Source of the DNA: Streptococcus salivarius
GTDB lineage: Bacteria; Bacillota; Bacilli; Lactobacillales; Streptococcaceae
Direction of reading: 5' to 3'
DNA length: 64,000 bases
Assembly: GCF_002094975.1 (NCBI RefSeq)
Contig: NZ_CP015283.1
Coordinates: 729,501 to 793,500 of the forward strand
Part shown: in pieces, positions 27,688 to 36,521 of the stretch
Numbering within the stretch: position 1 is the first letter of the stretch
Layout of the letters: the number at the start of each line of letters is the position of its first letter
Notes under the pieces: model-generated
Told to the model about the DNA's origin: nothing
The model's database searches: none
Seen by the model: the letters and a program-made list of their open reading frames with translations, nothing else
Made by a program: the position numbers and the translations under genes

Positions 27688-28101
27688 GTGGAAACAATTT
27701 CAATTGGATTGACAGTTTATTTTGAAGATGGATTTTGGCATGGTTTGTTCGAACAAGTTTATCGAGAATCTTATCAAGTTTGTCGTGTGACATTTGGTCA
27801 GGAGCCAAAAGATGATGAAATTCTAGAGATTTTACAGACTCAGTTTACCCAATTATCTTTTAGTCCAGAGACTACAGCTAATCAACATGTAAAAATTAAG
27901 AATCCTAAACGATTACAGCGAGCTGTGAAGAAACAAGTAAATCAGAAAGTTTCTTCCAAGTCGAAAGAACTATTGCAGTTGCAGTACGAGGAAAGGAAAA
28001 AGATTTCAAAACATCAATCTAGTGTCCAAAAGCAATTGCTCAAACAAGAGAAATTTGAACGCAAACAGCAAAAACGAAGAGACAAGCATAAAGGACATTA
28101 A
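27688..28101 (+). CDS. yjdF: YjdF family protein (DUF2992)
   Basis: A 137-residue protein starting at GTG 27688, seven bases after SD AAGGAGG. The N-terminal half (ISIGLTVYFEDGFWHGLFEQ) is the conserved YjdF domain; the C-terminal half is very basic and Lys/Gln-rich (RLQRAVKKQV, EERKKISKHQ, KQQKRRDKHK), probably a charged coiled coil. Biochemical function unknown; the link with an azaaromatic-sensing riboswitch suggests a role in handling toxic heterocycles. Confidence 0.9.
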   Translation: METISIGLTVYFEDGFWHGLFEQVYRESYQVCRVTFGQEPKDDEILEILQTQFTQLSFSPETTANQHVKIKNPKRLQRAVKKQVNQKVSSKSKELLQLQYEERKKISKHQSSVQKQLLKQEKFERKQQKRRDKHKGH

Positions 28102-28118
28102 TGTGTTTCTCTTTATAG

Positions 28119-28154
28119 AAACAGCTCTTTTCTAAATAGAAAGGAGCTGTTTTT
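28119..28154 (+). terminator. Terminator after yjdF
   Basis: A stem of up to 16 bp (28119-28134 with 28137-28152, one G-U) followed by T. Confidence 0.85.
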
Positions 28155-28195
28155 ACTAGTATTGAAGAATAGATTTCAACTGTTTCCTAATCTAG

Positions 28196-28386
28196 TTACT
28201 TATCGTCAAAACTTTTACTGATGATAGTTTCAAATTCAGGACAATACTTACTTGCCTCAAATTCAATGACACCATATTGGGCAATCTCATTTTGATAGAA
28301 TGGATCGTGTGTAATGATTTCTTGAACAGCTTCTTTATTTTTAGCTCTTCCATCCCTCCACTTAGCTCTTCATTTTGACCACTTAT
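28196..28386 (-). pseudogene. Remnant of a YciI-like protein gene
   Basis: On the minus strand the stretch ending at TAA 28196 encodes NKEAVQEIITHDPFYQNEI then AQYGVIEFEASKYCPEF, the C-terminal half of a YciI-family (ferredoxin-like fold) protein, including the hallmark HDPFY. The upstream part (GISGQNEELSGG, equivalent to the usual GGQNPRxGG) is in another frame, the shift lying near 28350. The N-terminal half is missing and a hairpin terminator occupies its place. It is therefore a truncated, frameshifted gene that would be missed by ORF calling. Confidence 0.7.
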
Positions 28387-28390
28387 CCCC

Positions 28391-28417
28391 AAAAGCCGTT
28401 TTTTAAACGGCTTTTTT
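28391..28417. terminator. Hairpin with T runs on both strands
   Basis: AAAAGCCGTTT paired with AAACGGCTTTT. Rightward it is followed by TTTTTT, so it insulates the ABC-LytTR operon from upstream transcription. Confidence 0.7.
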
Positions 28418-28449
28418 GCTAGACTGGTTCTATCAAAAGGAGAGTGAAC

Positions 28450-29316
28450 ATGATATTACAAGCTAAAAATATAAGCAAACGGTATGGGAACCACCTTGCT
28501 GTTGATAATATTCAATTACAATTCAAAAGAGGGACTTTCAATGCGATTCTAGGACCAAATGGGGCGGGGAAATCAACGACGATTTCCATGTTGATTGGTT
28601 TGAAACAGCCAACGAAAGGTGAAATCATCTATGAACCAGGTGCTAAAATTGGTATGGTCTTCCAAACCAGTGTTTTAGATGAGATGCTGACGGTTAGGGA
28701 AAATCTGGCCATTCGTGCCAGACAGTATAAAGGACTGAAACCCAATCGTGTGTCTGATCTCATTGGTCGGCTAGGCCTATCAGCTTTCCAAAAGCAGAGA
28801 TACGGGACGCTTTCAGGTGGCCAAAAGCGTCGGGTTGACATTGCGCGTGCTCTACTGCACAGTCCAGATCTTCTGTTCTTAGATGAGCCAACGACAGGTT
28901 TGGATATCCAAACCCGGAAGTCTATTTGGGATTTGCTCTATCAATTGCAGAGAGAAGAGGGAATGACCGTTGTACTGACCACGCATTATCTTGACGAAGC
29001 AGATGAAGCTGATCAGATTTATATTGTGGACCATGGGAAAGTGATTGCTCAGGGATCAGCATTAGATATTAAGAGTCGGTATGCAAAAAATATCTTGAAA
29101 ATTCGTTTCAAGGAGATACAGCAGATAGAAAGTCTTAAAACTTCGGGAATGTCAGTAGAGCAACAAAGTCAACTGGAGTATGTTTTTCAACCTGAGAGTG
29201 AAAGGGAAGCCATTGATTACCTGGCACAAGTTAGAGATAGAATAGCCCATTTTGAGTTTCGTCCAGGGACCATGGATGATGCCTTTATTGCACTTACAGG
29301 AAGGGAGGTCCGCTAA
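28450..29316 (+). CDS. ABC transporter ATP-binding protein
   Basis: A 288-residue DrrA/CcmA-type ATPase. ATG 28450 is at the right distance from SD AAGGAG (28437-28442); the in-frame GTG 28444 is too close. Walker A GPNGAGKST near residue 38, signature LSGGQKRRVDIARAL near residue 120, Walker B LLFLDEPTTGLD near residue 140, and the C-terminal DUF4162-like extension. Its 3' end overlaps the permease start (TAATG at 29314). The pair probably forms an exporter for a drug, peptide or lipid, and is followed by a LytTR regulator and its DUF3021 partner. Confidence 0.92.
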   Translation: MILQAKNISKRYGNHLAVDNIQLQFKRGTFNAILGPNGAGKSTTISMLIGLKQPTKGEIIYEPGAKIGMVFQTSVLDEMLTVRENLAIRARQYKGLKPNRVSDLIGRLGLSAFQKQRYGTLSGGQKRRVDIARALLHSPDLLFLDEPTTGLDIQTRKSIWDLLYQLQREEGMTVVLTTHYLDEADEADQIYIVDHGKVIAQGSALDIKSRYAKNILKIRFKEIQQIESLKTSGMSVEQQSQLEYVFQPESEREAIDYLAQVRDRIAHFEFRPGTMDDAFIALTGREVR

Positions 29317-30158
29317 TGTTAGCTTTACTAAAGCGAAATTTTTTATTGTACTTCAGGAATCGTTCAGGAGTTTTCTTCTCCTTGTTGGGAGCCTTGATTT
29401 CCTTTATTCTCTATATTATTTTTCTTCAAAAAAATCTAACAGATGCTTGGAATCAGCTCCCCAATAGTGGTCCTTTGTTAAATAATTGGTTGATGAGCGG
29501 GACGCTGGCTGTGACAGGGATTACGACGAGTCTGGCTGCCCTGACTCAGTTGGTAAAGGACCGTGAACATCAAGTAGATCAGGATCTTTATTTATCGAAT
29601 CATGGGAAATGGCAGTTACCATTTTCGTATCTAGCGAGTGCAATCATCATTTCTTTTGCCATGCAGGTCCTTATGTATGTGCTGATGTGTGGCTATTTTA
29701 GAGAAGTGCCAAATTTATACATACTACCTGAAGTGCTCCTCATTATGCTGCTTAGTAGCCTGCTTTCTAGCTTAGTGAATGCCATTTTTGTTTATTTTTT
29801 CCAATCTGTAGACAGTCTTGGGAAGTTTTCGACCATAGTGGGTACAGCTTCTGGTTTTTTGGTAGGGACTTATGTACCTTTGGGCGTTCTACCTGATTTT
29901 GCACAACTACTAATGAAATGTACTCCAGCAACTTATATTGCTGCACTTTATCGACAAGTCCTCATGAAAGAAACATTAAGTGAGACCTTTAAAGGTCAAG
30001 ATAACCTTCTTCAAGAGTTTCAAGAAAAAATGGGCGTTCAGCTCAAGTGGCAAGGTTTATTGACAAAGGAAAATACTTACCTTATAGTGTTAGGAGGTAT
30101 TCTTCTAGCAAGTATCCTTTGGATTGTTTTAGTGAAAAAAACTAGTCAGAAAAAATAA
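29316..30158 (+). CDS. ABC-2 type permease
   Basis: A 280-residue membrane protein with six segments: one near residue 25, a periplasmic stretch (NLTDAWNQLPNSGP), four around 60-200, and one at the end (LIVLGGILLASILWIVLV). The pattern ..SGFLVGTYVPLGVLP.. before the last extracellular region is typical of ABC-2 permeases. Translationally coupled to the ATPase upstream; the LytTR gene follows within 20 bases. Confidence 0.88.
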   Translation: MLALLKRNFLLYFRNRSGVFFSLLGALISFILYIIFLQKNLTDAWNQLPNSGPLLNNWLMSGTLAVTGITTSLAALTQLVKDREHQVDQDLYLSNHGKWQLPFSYLASAIIISFAMQVLMYVLMCGYFREVPNLYILPEVLLIMLLSSLLSSLVNAIFVYFFQSVDSLGKFSTIVGTASGFLVGTYVPLGVLPDFAQLLMKCTPATYIAALYRQVLMKETLSETFKGQDNLLQEFQEKMGVQLKWQGLLTKENTYLIVLGGILLASILWIVLVKKTSQKK

Positions 30159-30176
30159 GTGAGAGTTGGAATAGGA

Positions 30177-30632
30177 ATGAAACTTCGTTTTGAAGAAAAA
30201 TCAGATATTTCGGCAAAGGATCCCTGTGTGGTCATCCAAGCAGAGCGATTGTCTGATCAAGCACGAGAGGTAATGGATTATCTCGAACAATTTTCAGTTG
30301 TAAATCAAGTGGTGATTCCTATTAAAACGGATGATCATTTGGTTATGGTAAAAATTGATGACATTATCCTAGCTGAGATTGATAAGAATGTGTTAACGAT
30401 TTATACCGTAAACAATACCTATACGATGAGAGAGACACTAACAAACTTTCAGCATCGCATCAATCGTCGAAGTTTTTTACAGATATCACGTCATGCTGTT
30501 ATGAATATAGACCATTTGGAGTCCCTATCAGATAGTTTTTCTGGCAATATGATGGCTAAAATGACAGGTGGGGTGAAGTCCAGTGTCAGCCGAAAATATG
30601 TCAAATCCTTGATGGATTATTTAGGGGTGTAG
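30177..30632 (+). CDS. LytTR-family DNA-binding regulator
   Basis: A 151-residue stand-alone LytTR protein. ATG 30177 (MKLRFEEKSDIS) matches the usual start of this type; the frame opens at GTG 30159. The LytTR domain covers residues 45-150 (VKIDDIILAEIDKNVLTIYT, FLQISRHAVMNIDHLESL). In streptococcal LytTR systems (for example HdrRM and BrsRM of S. mutans) such a regulator is held inactive by a small membrane protein encoded next to it; here that partner is the DUF3021 protein downstream. It probably controls this same operon. Confidence 0.9.
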   Translation: MKLRFEEKSDISAKDPCVVIQAERLSDQAREVMDYLEQFSVVNQVVIPIKTDDHLVMVKIDDIILAEIDKNVLTIYTVNNTYTMRETLTNFQHRINRRSFLQISRHAVMNIDHLESLSDSFSGNMMAKMTGGVKSSVSRKYVKSLMDYLGV

Positions 30633-30641
30633 GAGGAACCA

Positions 30642-31067
30642 ATGAAACGTTTAATTGCTTATTTTGTATCCGGCGTGAGAACGGGATCGTTCTTTTACCT
30701 TGCACTCCTTTTACTTGGTCAATTATTTCCCCAGCTTATCTATCCCAAAGTTAGTGTGGGGAATATTTTAGCCCTCTTTATGATGAGTGGTTTGATGGGA
30801 ATGCTCTCGTGGATTTTGGAAGAGATTGACTGCATATCGTATAGGCTTAGAATAATCTTGCATTTCTTGTTGACGGTGATTGTACTTACAGTGACTTGTC
30901 TGATATCAGGCTGGTATGAGGCTTTAACGAACCCTGCTATCTGGATTGTTTTCATTTTCGTTTATAGTATTATCTGGCTATATCTCATTTGGCAAATGCA
31001 TATGAGAACACAGCGTATTAATCAAGCTTTACTGCATCGTCGAAGCCAGAAAAAGAAACAAAAGTAA
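30642..31067 (+). CDS. DUF3021 membrane protein, likely LytTR antagonist
   Basis: A 141-residue protein with four membrane segments (residues about 10-30, 38-60, 68-92, 100-122) and a basic tail (HRRSQKKKQK). DUF3021 genes are usually found directly after LytTR genes, and in characterised streptococcal pairs the membrane protein inhibits the regulator. SD AGGAGG lies seven bases before the ATG. Last gene of the ABC-LytTR operon. Confidence 0.88.
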   Translation: MKRLIAYFVSGVRTGSFFYLALLLLGQLFPQLIYPKVSVGNILALFMMSGLMGMLSWILEEIDCISYRLRIILHFLLTVIVLTVTCLISGWYEALTNPAIWIVFIFVYSIIWLYLIWQMHMRTQRINQALLHRRSQKKKQK

Positions 31068-31106
31068 TAAATTATAGAAAACTTCAAAAAAATACTCTTT
31101 TTCCTC

Positions 31107-31137
31107 TTGACCCTCACGCCACGTCATAGCCTATACT
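31107..31137 (+). promoter_or_regulatory. MerR-type promoter with 19-base spacer
   Basis: TTGACC (31107-31112), 19 bases, TATACT (31132-31137). The over-long spacer and the ACG-N3-CGT core (31117-31123) between the boxes are typical of promoters that MerR activators untwist. It drives the MerR gene itself, indicating autoactivation. Confidence 0.7.
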
Positions 31138-31158
31138 CTTAATTAGAGAGGAGTTCTA

Positions 31159-31869
31159 GTGAAATCTGTAAAAGAAGTGAGCCAACTATCAGGTGTCAGT
31201 GTGCGCACCCTTCATTATTATGACGAAATTGATTTGCTGAAACCGTCGGTTGTGGCTGAAAATGGTTACCGTTACTATAATCGCGATGCGGTTGTCCGTT
31301 TGCAAGAAATATTGCTTTACCGTGAGTTAGACTTTCCTCTCAAAAAAATTAAGGAAATCGTAGGTCAACCAGGTTATGATAAAGTTCAAGGGCTTAGGGA
31401 TCAGATTAAGCTCTTAGAGTTGAAAAAGTCCCGGTTGGAAGCCGTCATAGCTCATGCCAAGGCCTTACAAATGGAGGAAGAAGAAATGTCATTTGAAGCA
31501 TTTGATCAAAAAGCTGTGGAAGCCTTTCAGGAAGAAGCTCAGGCTAGATGGGGTCAGACAGAAGCTTATCAAGCTTTTGTGGCTAAGGGAGAGGAGTCCT
31601 TCCCTGAAGTTACCAAAGAGATGACTGCAATCATGTCTACCTTTGGACAGCTCAAGGAGTATAATCCTGGTGATGATAGTGTTCAGGAGCAAGTAAAGTC
31701 GTTACAAGATTATATTAGTCAGCATTTTTATCCATGTAACCAAACGGTATTAGCTGGTCTAGGTCAGATGTACCAAACAGATAATCGCTTTTCTAGTTTT
31801 ATCGATAAAGTCGGAGGATCGGGTACTGCCGCCTTTCTCGCAGAAGCTATTCGTATTTATTGTCAATAA
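31159..31869 (+). CDS. MerR-family activator with TipAS drug-binding domain
   Basis: A 236-residue TipAL/Mta-type regulator. Start is GTG 31159 with SD GAGAGGAG. The MerR helix-turn-helix is at residues 1-70 (VKEVSQLSGVSVRTLHYYDE, NGYRYY), a dimerisation coiled coil at 75-110, and the TipAS domain at 120-235 (EAFQEEAQARWGQTEAYQAF, HFYPCNQTVLAGLGQMY), which in the family clamps thiopeptides or other bulky drugs. It may also control the MacB/FtsX-type ABC pair downstream, but no matching operator is seen there. Confidence 0.9.
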   Translation: MKSVKEVSQLSGVSVRTLHYYDEIDLLKPSVVAENGYRYYNRDAVVRLQEILLYRELDFPLKKIKEIVGQPGYDKVQGLRDQIKLLELKKSRLEAVIAHAKALQMEEEEMSFEAFDQKAVEAFQEEAQARWGQTEAYQAFVAKGEESFPEVTKEMTAIMSTFGQLKEYNPGDDSVQEQVKSLQDYISQHFYPCNQTVLAGLGQMYQTDNRFSSFIDKVGGSGTAAFLAEAIRIYCQ

Positions 31870-31873
31870 ACTA

Positions 31874-31904
31874 AGGCCAAAGTCTATAAGACTTTGGCTC
31901 TTTT
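31874..31904 (+). terminator. Terminator after the MerR gene
   Basis: A GGCCAAAGTC/GACTTTGGCT stem (31875-31884 with 31890-31899) followed by CTCTTTT. Confidence 0.8.
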
Positions 31905-31910
31905 CATGCC

Positions 31911-31958
31911 ATAGTGACATTTATGTCACTATTTTTATAATCATTTAATGCTTATAAT
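31911..31958 (+). promoter_or_regulatory. Palindromic operator and promoter before the MacB/FtsX-type ABC genes
   Basis: A perfect 10-2-10 palindrome ATAGTGACAT-TT-ATGTCACTAT (31911-31932) overlaps a -35-like GTGACA that lies 16 bases from TATAAT (31936-31941). A second TATAAT is at 31953-31958. It resembles the operator of a TetR- or similar dimeric repressor. No adjacent repressor gene explains it. The T run after it means a terminator role cannot be excluded. Confidence 0.6.
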
Positions 31959-32080
31959 TAATGTATCGTTTTAAAAGGCGATTAGTTAAGTGTTTCTGCT
32001 ATTTTGCTTGAAATTTTCTTGCAGATAATCAGATAGAAATTGATCAAATTCTAACCTAAATCAAATTTACGGAGGAAACC

Positions 32081-32764
32081 ATGTCCATTTTAACCATCGA
32101 TCACATCTCAAAGTACTATAATCTCGACGGTACGAACCAAGAGCGCGCTTTGAACGATGTTACGCTTGGGATTGCACCAGGAAAGATCACTGCTATCTAC
32201 GGTCCATCTGGCTGTGGTAAGACCAGTCTGCTTAGTATTATTAGTGGCTTGGATAGTCAGTATCAAGGAAATCTTTATTTCAAAAATCAAAACATGCGAG
32301 ATTTTTCAGAGCGTGACTTGACCTATTTTAGAAAGGCTCATATTGGCTTTGTCTTTCAAAATTTCAATCTTATCCCTCATCAATCAGTCCTTGAAAATGT
32401 CAAGATGCCTCTTTACGTTAAAAATATGACTGATAAAGAGATGGTCGATATTGCGGAAAGGGAGCTCAGCCGTCTTGGAATCGGAGACTTTATCAAGAAA
32501 AATGTTAAGCAGCTTTCTGGTGGGCAAAAACAACGTGTGGCCATTGCCCGTGCCCTAGTCAATAATCCAGAAATGATTGTGGCTGATGAACCGACAGGTT
32601 CTCTTGATTCTCAGTCTCAGGAAAATGTTCTCGAAATTTTTAAAGAGCTAGCTGAGGCAGGTAAAACTGTGATTATTGTAACCCATAACCCTGAAGTGGC
32701 GGATTATGCGGATGTTGTCATTAAAATGAAGGATGGTGAAGTCGTTGAAACAATCGAAAAATAA
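32081..32764 (+). CDS. ABC transporter ATP-binding protein (MacB/LolD type)
   Basis: A 227-residue ATPase with Walker [10 protein letters not shown] near residue 40, Q-loop [14 protein letters not shown], signature [16 protein letters not shown] near residue 143, Walker [13 protein letters not shown] near residue 163 and switch His [19 protein letters not shown] precedes the ATG. The permease gene overlaps its end by 32 bases. Such pairs export peptides, lipoproteins or drugs; in streptococci many resist antimicrobial peptides. Confidence 0.92.
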   Translation: MSILTIDHISKYYNLDGTNQERALNDVTLGIAPGKITAIYGPSGCGKTSLLSIISGLDSQYQGNLYFKNQNMRDFSERDLTYFRKAHIGFVFQNFNLIPHQSVLENVKMPLYVKNMTDKEMVDIAERELSRLGIGDFIKKNVKQLSGGQKQRVAIARALVNNPEMIVADEPTGSLDSQSQENVLEIFKELAEAGKTVIIVTHNPEVADYADVVIKMKDGEVVETIEK

Positions 32765-34034
32765 GGGGTTGACCCTCAAGAATAAACTCAAATTGTCATT
32801 GAACAACTTTATGGAACGTAAGTGGCGTAATCTTTTGATTGCGACGGCAACTTCCATTGGTTTTATCGGTGTCTTGATTTCCTTTGGTTTGGGAAATGCT
32901 ATTGTTGGTATGATTAATGACAGTACCGATGGTGGCAATATTCCATCCCAGATTCAGATCAGTCTTAGTGCTAAATCAGCAGCCAGAGGGGTTCTAAATG
33001 CGGATGACGAGAAGTTTATTCGTAGCCAGATTAAGAGTGATGACATTAAGTATTTGGAGAGTCCCTTTGGAATGAACATGGCAAGTCTTACCCTTGATGG
33101 CAAGACCATAGATTTCAGCAAGGACCTTCCTAACTATTCTCAGGTTATCAGTCTTTACAAGAACACAAAAATCTCTACATCTCGCAATGATAAGGATAAA
33201 ATTTCAGCTGGGAAACCTTTTAAATCTGAAGATGAAAAGGGCTTAACCCTTCCGATGAGTTTTGTCAAACGCTACAACCAAGAAATAGGGAAGAAGCTCA
33301 AGGCTAAAGACTTTATTGGTAAAGAAATTTCAGCTCAGATTGTTGAAAATACTGCTGAGGGAACTAAAGTAGCGGATATCAAGACTAAGATTGTCCGTAT
33401 TGTTGATGACAGCGAGGATGCTGAAGAGGGCAATAGCTATATGCCAGCTAAACAATTGGAAGAATTGCTCAAAGAAAATGGCTTTACCAAAACAGTATCT
33501 TACATGCTTTTGGAGCTCAAGGATCCAGCCAAGACTAAGGAAGTCACTAAAAAATTGCAGAAAAACAAGAAGTATCTGGTTCTTTCACAGCAGGCCATCC
33601 TAGATGTCATTATTAAATTCATCCGTGTGATCCAGGCCCTCTTGATTACCCTTTCATCACAAGCTATCCTAGTTTCAGCTGTTATGATTGGAATTATCAT
33701 CTATATTAACATCATGCAACGCTCAAAAGAGATTGGTGTTATGAAGGCTGTCGGTTATCTTAATCGTGATGTGAAAGCTATCTTTGTTTATGAGGCCCTC
33801 TGGATTACGGGTATCTCACTAGCTCTTGCCCTCCTTGTATCGCAGGGCATTGGAAGCTTGGCTAACATGATTGTTTCACATCTCTACCCAAGTGTCAGCA
33901 AGGTGTTTGACCTAAATCTGACATCAATTCTCATCATGTTTGGTTTCTCACTCTTGATGGGCTATCTGTCAGCCTACCTTCCAGCCCGTAAAATCAGTAA
34001 AATGGACCCTGTCGAGTCCCTAAGATATGAATAG
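32733..34034 (+). CDS. FtsX/MacB-type ABC permease
   Basis: A 433-residue permease: a membrane helix at about residues 33-60 (NLLIATATSIGFIGVLISFG), a large extracellular domain (about 65-285), then three helices (ALLITLSSQAILVSAVMIGI, ALWITGISLALALLVSQGIG, SILIMFGFSLLMGYLSAYLP) ending in the typical PARKISKMDPVESLRYE. The first codons overlap the ATPase gene; ATG 32733 has a poor SD distance, and GTG 32736 or a start near 32774 is possible. Partner of the ATPase upstream. Confidence 0.9.
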   Translation: MVKSLKQSKNKGLTLKNKLKLSLNNFMERKWRNLLIATATSIGFIGVLISFGLGNAIVGMINDSTDGGNIPSQIQISLSAKSAARGVLNADDEKFIRSQIKSDDIKYLESPFGMNMASLTLDGKTIDFSKDLPNYSQVISLYKNTKISTSRNDKDKISAGKPFKSEDEKGLTLPMSFVKRYNQEIGKKLKAKDFIGKEISAQIVENTAEGTKVADIKTKIVRIVDDSEDAEEGNSYMPAKQLEELLKENGFTKTVSYMLLELKDPAKTKEVTKKLQKNKKYLVLSQQAILDVIIKFIRVIQALLITLSSQAILVSAVMIGIIIYINIMQRSKEIGVMKAVGYLNRDVKAIFVYEALWITGISLALALLVSQGIGSLANMIVSHLYPSVSKVFDLNLTSILIMFGFSLLMGYLSAYLPARKISKMDPVESLRYE

Positions 34035-34038
34035 AAAT

Positions 34039-34069
34039 AAAGAGTAGTCTCCTCAGGCTACTCTTTTTT
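34039..34069 (+). terminator. Terminator after the MacB/FtsX-type ABC genes
   Basis: A 9-bp stem AAAGAGTAG/CTACTCTTT followed by six T. Confidence 0.85.
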
Positions 34070-34218
34070 GTCAAAACAAGCATTAGAAAAATCGGAAAAT
34101 CCAAACAATAATTAACTTTCTGAAAAGTGGAGACAATTGCTCAAAAATGCTATAATAGTCAGTATATACAGGCTATTAATAACAAAAAAAGAAGTACCTA
34201 TTCGATTGGAGGAATTCC

Positions 34219-35673
34219 ATGTATAAAGATGATAGTTTAACCTTGCACACTGACTTGTATCAAATCAATATGATGCAGGTTTACTTTAACCAAGGTATTC
34301 ACAATAAAAAGGCCGTTTTTGAAGTTTATTTCCGTCAACTTCCGTTTAAAAATGGCTTTGCTGTGTTCGCAGGTCTGGAGCGTATTGTCAACTATCTTGA
34401 AAATCTGACCTTCTCAGAAACTGATATTACTTATCTAAAAGATTTAGGTTATCCTGAGGATTTTCTGGACTATCTAGCCAACCTAAAACTCGAGTTGACT
34501 ATCAATTCAGCTCTTGAGGGTGATTTGGTATTTGCTAATGAACCGATTTTCCAAGTGGAAGGTCCCTTGGCCCAGTGTCAGCTTGTAGAGACTGCCTTGC
34601 TAAATATCCTCAATTACCAGATTCTTATTGCTACCAAGGCAGCCCGTATTCGTTCTGTCATTGAGGATGCTCCTCTGTTGGAATTTGGGACACGTCGTGC
34701 ACAAGAGATGGATGCAGCAATCTGGGGAACACGTGCAGCCGTGATTGGTGGTGCTGATGCAACGTCAAATGTACGTGCCGGCAAGATTTTTGGAATCCCA
34801 GTTTCTGGTACTCATGCCCATGCCCTTGTTCAAGCCTATGGCAACGATTATGACGCCTTTAAAGCCTATGCATCTACTCATAAGGACTGTGTATTCCTTG
34901 TAGATACCTATGACACCCGTAAGATTGGTGTTCCTAATGCTATCCGTGTCGCTAAAGAGCTAGGTGATAAGATTAATTTCTTGGGTGTTCGTCTTGATTC
35001 AGGTGACTTGGCTTATCTATCGAAGCAGGTTCGTAAGCAATTGGATGCAGCTGGTTTCCCTGATGCTAAGATTTACGCTTCAAACGACCTTGATGAAAAT
35101 ACTATCCTTAACTTGAAGATGCAGAAGGCTAAGATTGATGTTTGGGGAGTAGGTACTAAGCTCATCACTGCCTATGACCAACCAGCCTTGGGTGCTGTTT
35201 ACAAGATTGTCTCAATGGAAGATGATAAGGGAGTCATGCATGATACTATCAAGTTGTCCAATAATGCTGAGAAGGTTTCGACACCAGGTAAGAAGCAAGT
35301 TTGGCGTATTACGAGTCGTGCTAAGGGCAAATCAGAAGGTGACTATATCACTTTCGCAGATACGGATGTTAATGCTTTAGATGAAATTAATATGTTCCAC
35401 CCAACATATACTTACATCAATAAGACGGTTCGTGATTTTGATGCAGTGCCACTCTTGGTTCCAATCTACGACAAAGGGCAACTAATCTATGACTTACCAA
35501 GTCTTGATGAAATCAAGGCTTATGCTACTAAGGAATTGGACGAACTTTGGAATGAGTACAAGCGCGTGCTTAACCCTCAAGATTATCCAGTTGACTTGGC
35601 TAAAGATGTCTGGGATAACAAGATGACCTTGATTGATAATGTCCGTAAGAAAGCCCATGACTTGTCAGAGTAA
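34219..35673 (+). CDS. pncB: Nicotinate phosphoribosyltransferase
   Basis: Converts nicotinate to nicotinate mononucleotide, the first step of NAD salvage. The 484-residue protein shows the family blocks [13 protein letters not shown] near the N-terminus, EFGTRRAQ (about 155), [14 protein letters not shown] with the phosphorylated His, [15 protein letters not shown] and [30 protein letters not shown] -10 lies at 34148-34156 and SD GGAGGA precedes the ATG. nadE follows 11 bases on, so the two steps of the pathway are coupled in one operon. Confidence 0.96.
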   Translation: MYKDDSLTLHTDLYQINMMQVYFNQGIHNKKAVFEVYFRQLPFKNGFAVFAGLERIVNYLENLTFSETDITYLKDLGYPEDFLDYLANLKLELTINSALEGDLVFANEPIFQVEGPLAQCQLVETALLNILNYQILIATKAARIRSVIEDAPLLEFGTRRAQEMDAAIWGTRAAVIGGADATSNVRAGKIFGIPVSGTHAHALVQAYGNDYDAFKAYASTHKDCVFLVDTYDTRKIGVPNAIRVAKELGDKINFLGVRLDSGDLAYLSKQVRKQLDAAGFPDAKIYASNDLDENTILNLKMQKAKIDVWGVGTKLITAYDQPALGAVYKIVSMEDDKGVMHDTIKLSNNAEKVSTPGKKQVWRITSRAKGKSEGDYITFADTDVNALDEINMFHPTYTYINKTVRDFDAVPLLVPIYDKGQLIYDLPSLDEIKAYATKELDELWNEYKRVLNPQDYPVDLAKDVWDNKMTLIDNVRKKAHDLSE

Positions 35674-35684
35674 AGGGAGAAATT

Positions 35685-36506
35685 ATGACTTTGCAAGAAA
35701 CTATTATTGCTCAACTAGGCGTTAAACCTAGCATTGATCCAAAGGAAGAAATTCGAAAATCCGTTGATTTTTTGAAGGCCTACATGCTCAAACATCCATT
35801 CCTTAAAACATATGTTTTGGGAATCTCAGGAGGTCAAGATTCTACATTGGCTGGTCGTCTGGCACAACTTGCGATTGAAGAGCTCCGTGCAGAGACAGGA
35901 AAAGACTATCAGTTTATTGCCATTCGTTTACCATATGGTGTCCAAGCAGATGAAGATGATGCCCAACGTGCTCTTACTTTTATCAAGCCAGATGTGAGTC
36001 TTGCGGTTAATATCAAAGAAGCTGTTGATGGTCAGGTTGCTGAACTTGCCAAGGCAGGTGTCACCGTTTCTGACTTCAATAAGGGAAATATCAAGGCCCG
36101 CCAACGTATGATTACCCAATATGCGGTTGCTGGTGAAAATAGTGGGGCAGTTATCGGAACAGACCACGCCGCTGAAAACCTTACGGGCTTCTTCACAAAA
36201 TTTGGTGACGGTGGTGCGGATATTTTGCCGCTCTTTCGTCTAAACAAGCGTCAAGGTGCAGCCCTTCTTGCAGAACTTGGTGCAGACAAGGCCCTTTATG
36301 AAAAAGTGCCAACAGCTGACTTGGAAGAGGACAAACCAGGAATCGCTGATGAAGTGGCACTTGGAGTGACCTATCGTGAAATTGATGACTACCTTGAAGG
36401 CAAGGAAGTCTCAGCCAAAGCTCAGGAAACGATTGAGTCTTGGTGGCGTAAAGGTCAACACAAACGTCACTTGCCAATCACCATTTTTGATGATTTTTGG
36501 AAATAA
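35685..36506 (+). CDS. nadE: NH3-dependent NAD synthetase
   Basis: Amidates nicotinate adenine dinucleotide to NAD. The 273-residue enzyme carries the PP-loop SGGQDS at residues 48-53 and the second ATP-site segment [20 protein letters not shown]; no glutaminase domain is present, hence ammonia as donor. Second gene of the pncB-nadE operon; a DUF805 gene follows after 15 bases. Confidence 0.96.
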   Translation: MTLQETIIAQLGVKPSIDPKEEIRKSVDFLKAYMLKHPFLKTYVLGISGGQDSTLAGRLAQLAIEELRAETGKDYQFIAIRLPYGVQADEDDAQRALTFIKPDVSLAVNIKEAVDGQVAELAKAGVTVSDFNKGNIKARQRMITQYAVAGENSGAVIGTDHAAENLTGFFTKFGDGGADILPLFRLNKRQGAALLAELGADKALYEKVPTADLEEDKPGIADEVALGVTYREIDDYLEGKEVSAKAQETIESWWRKGQHKRHLPITIFDDFWK

Positions 36507-36521
36507 GAGGAGAAATGAGTT

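Noticed and set aside
28192..28392. A 66-residue minus-strand ORF
   Set aside because: Only its first dozen residues match a YciI-like protein; the rest is the wrong frame of the decayed gene and is annotated as a pseudogene instead.
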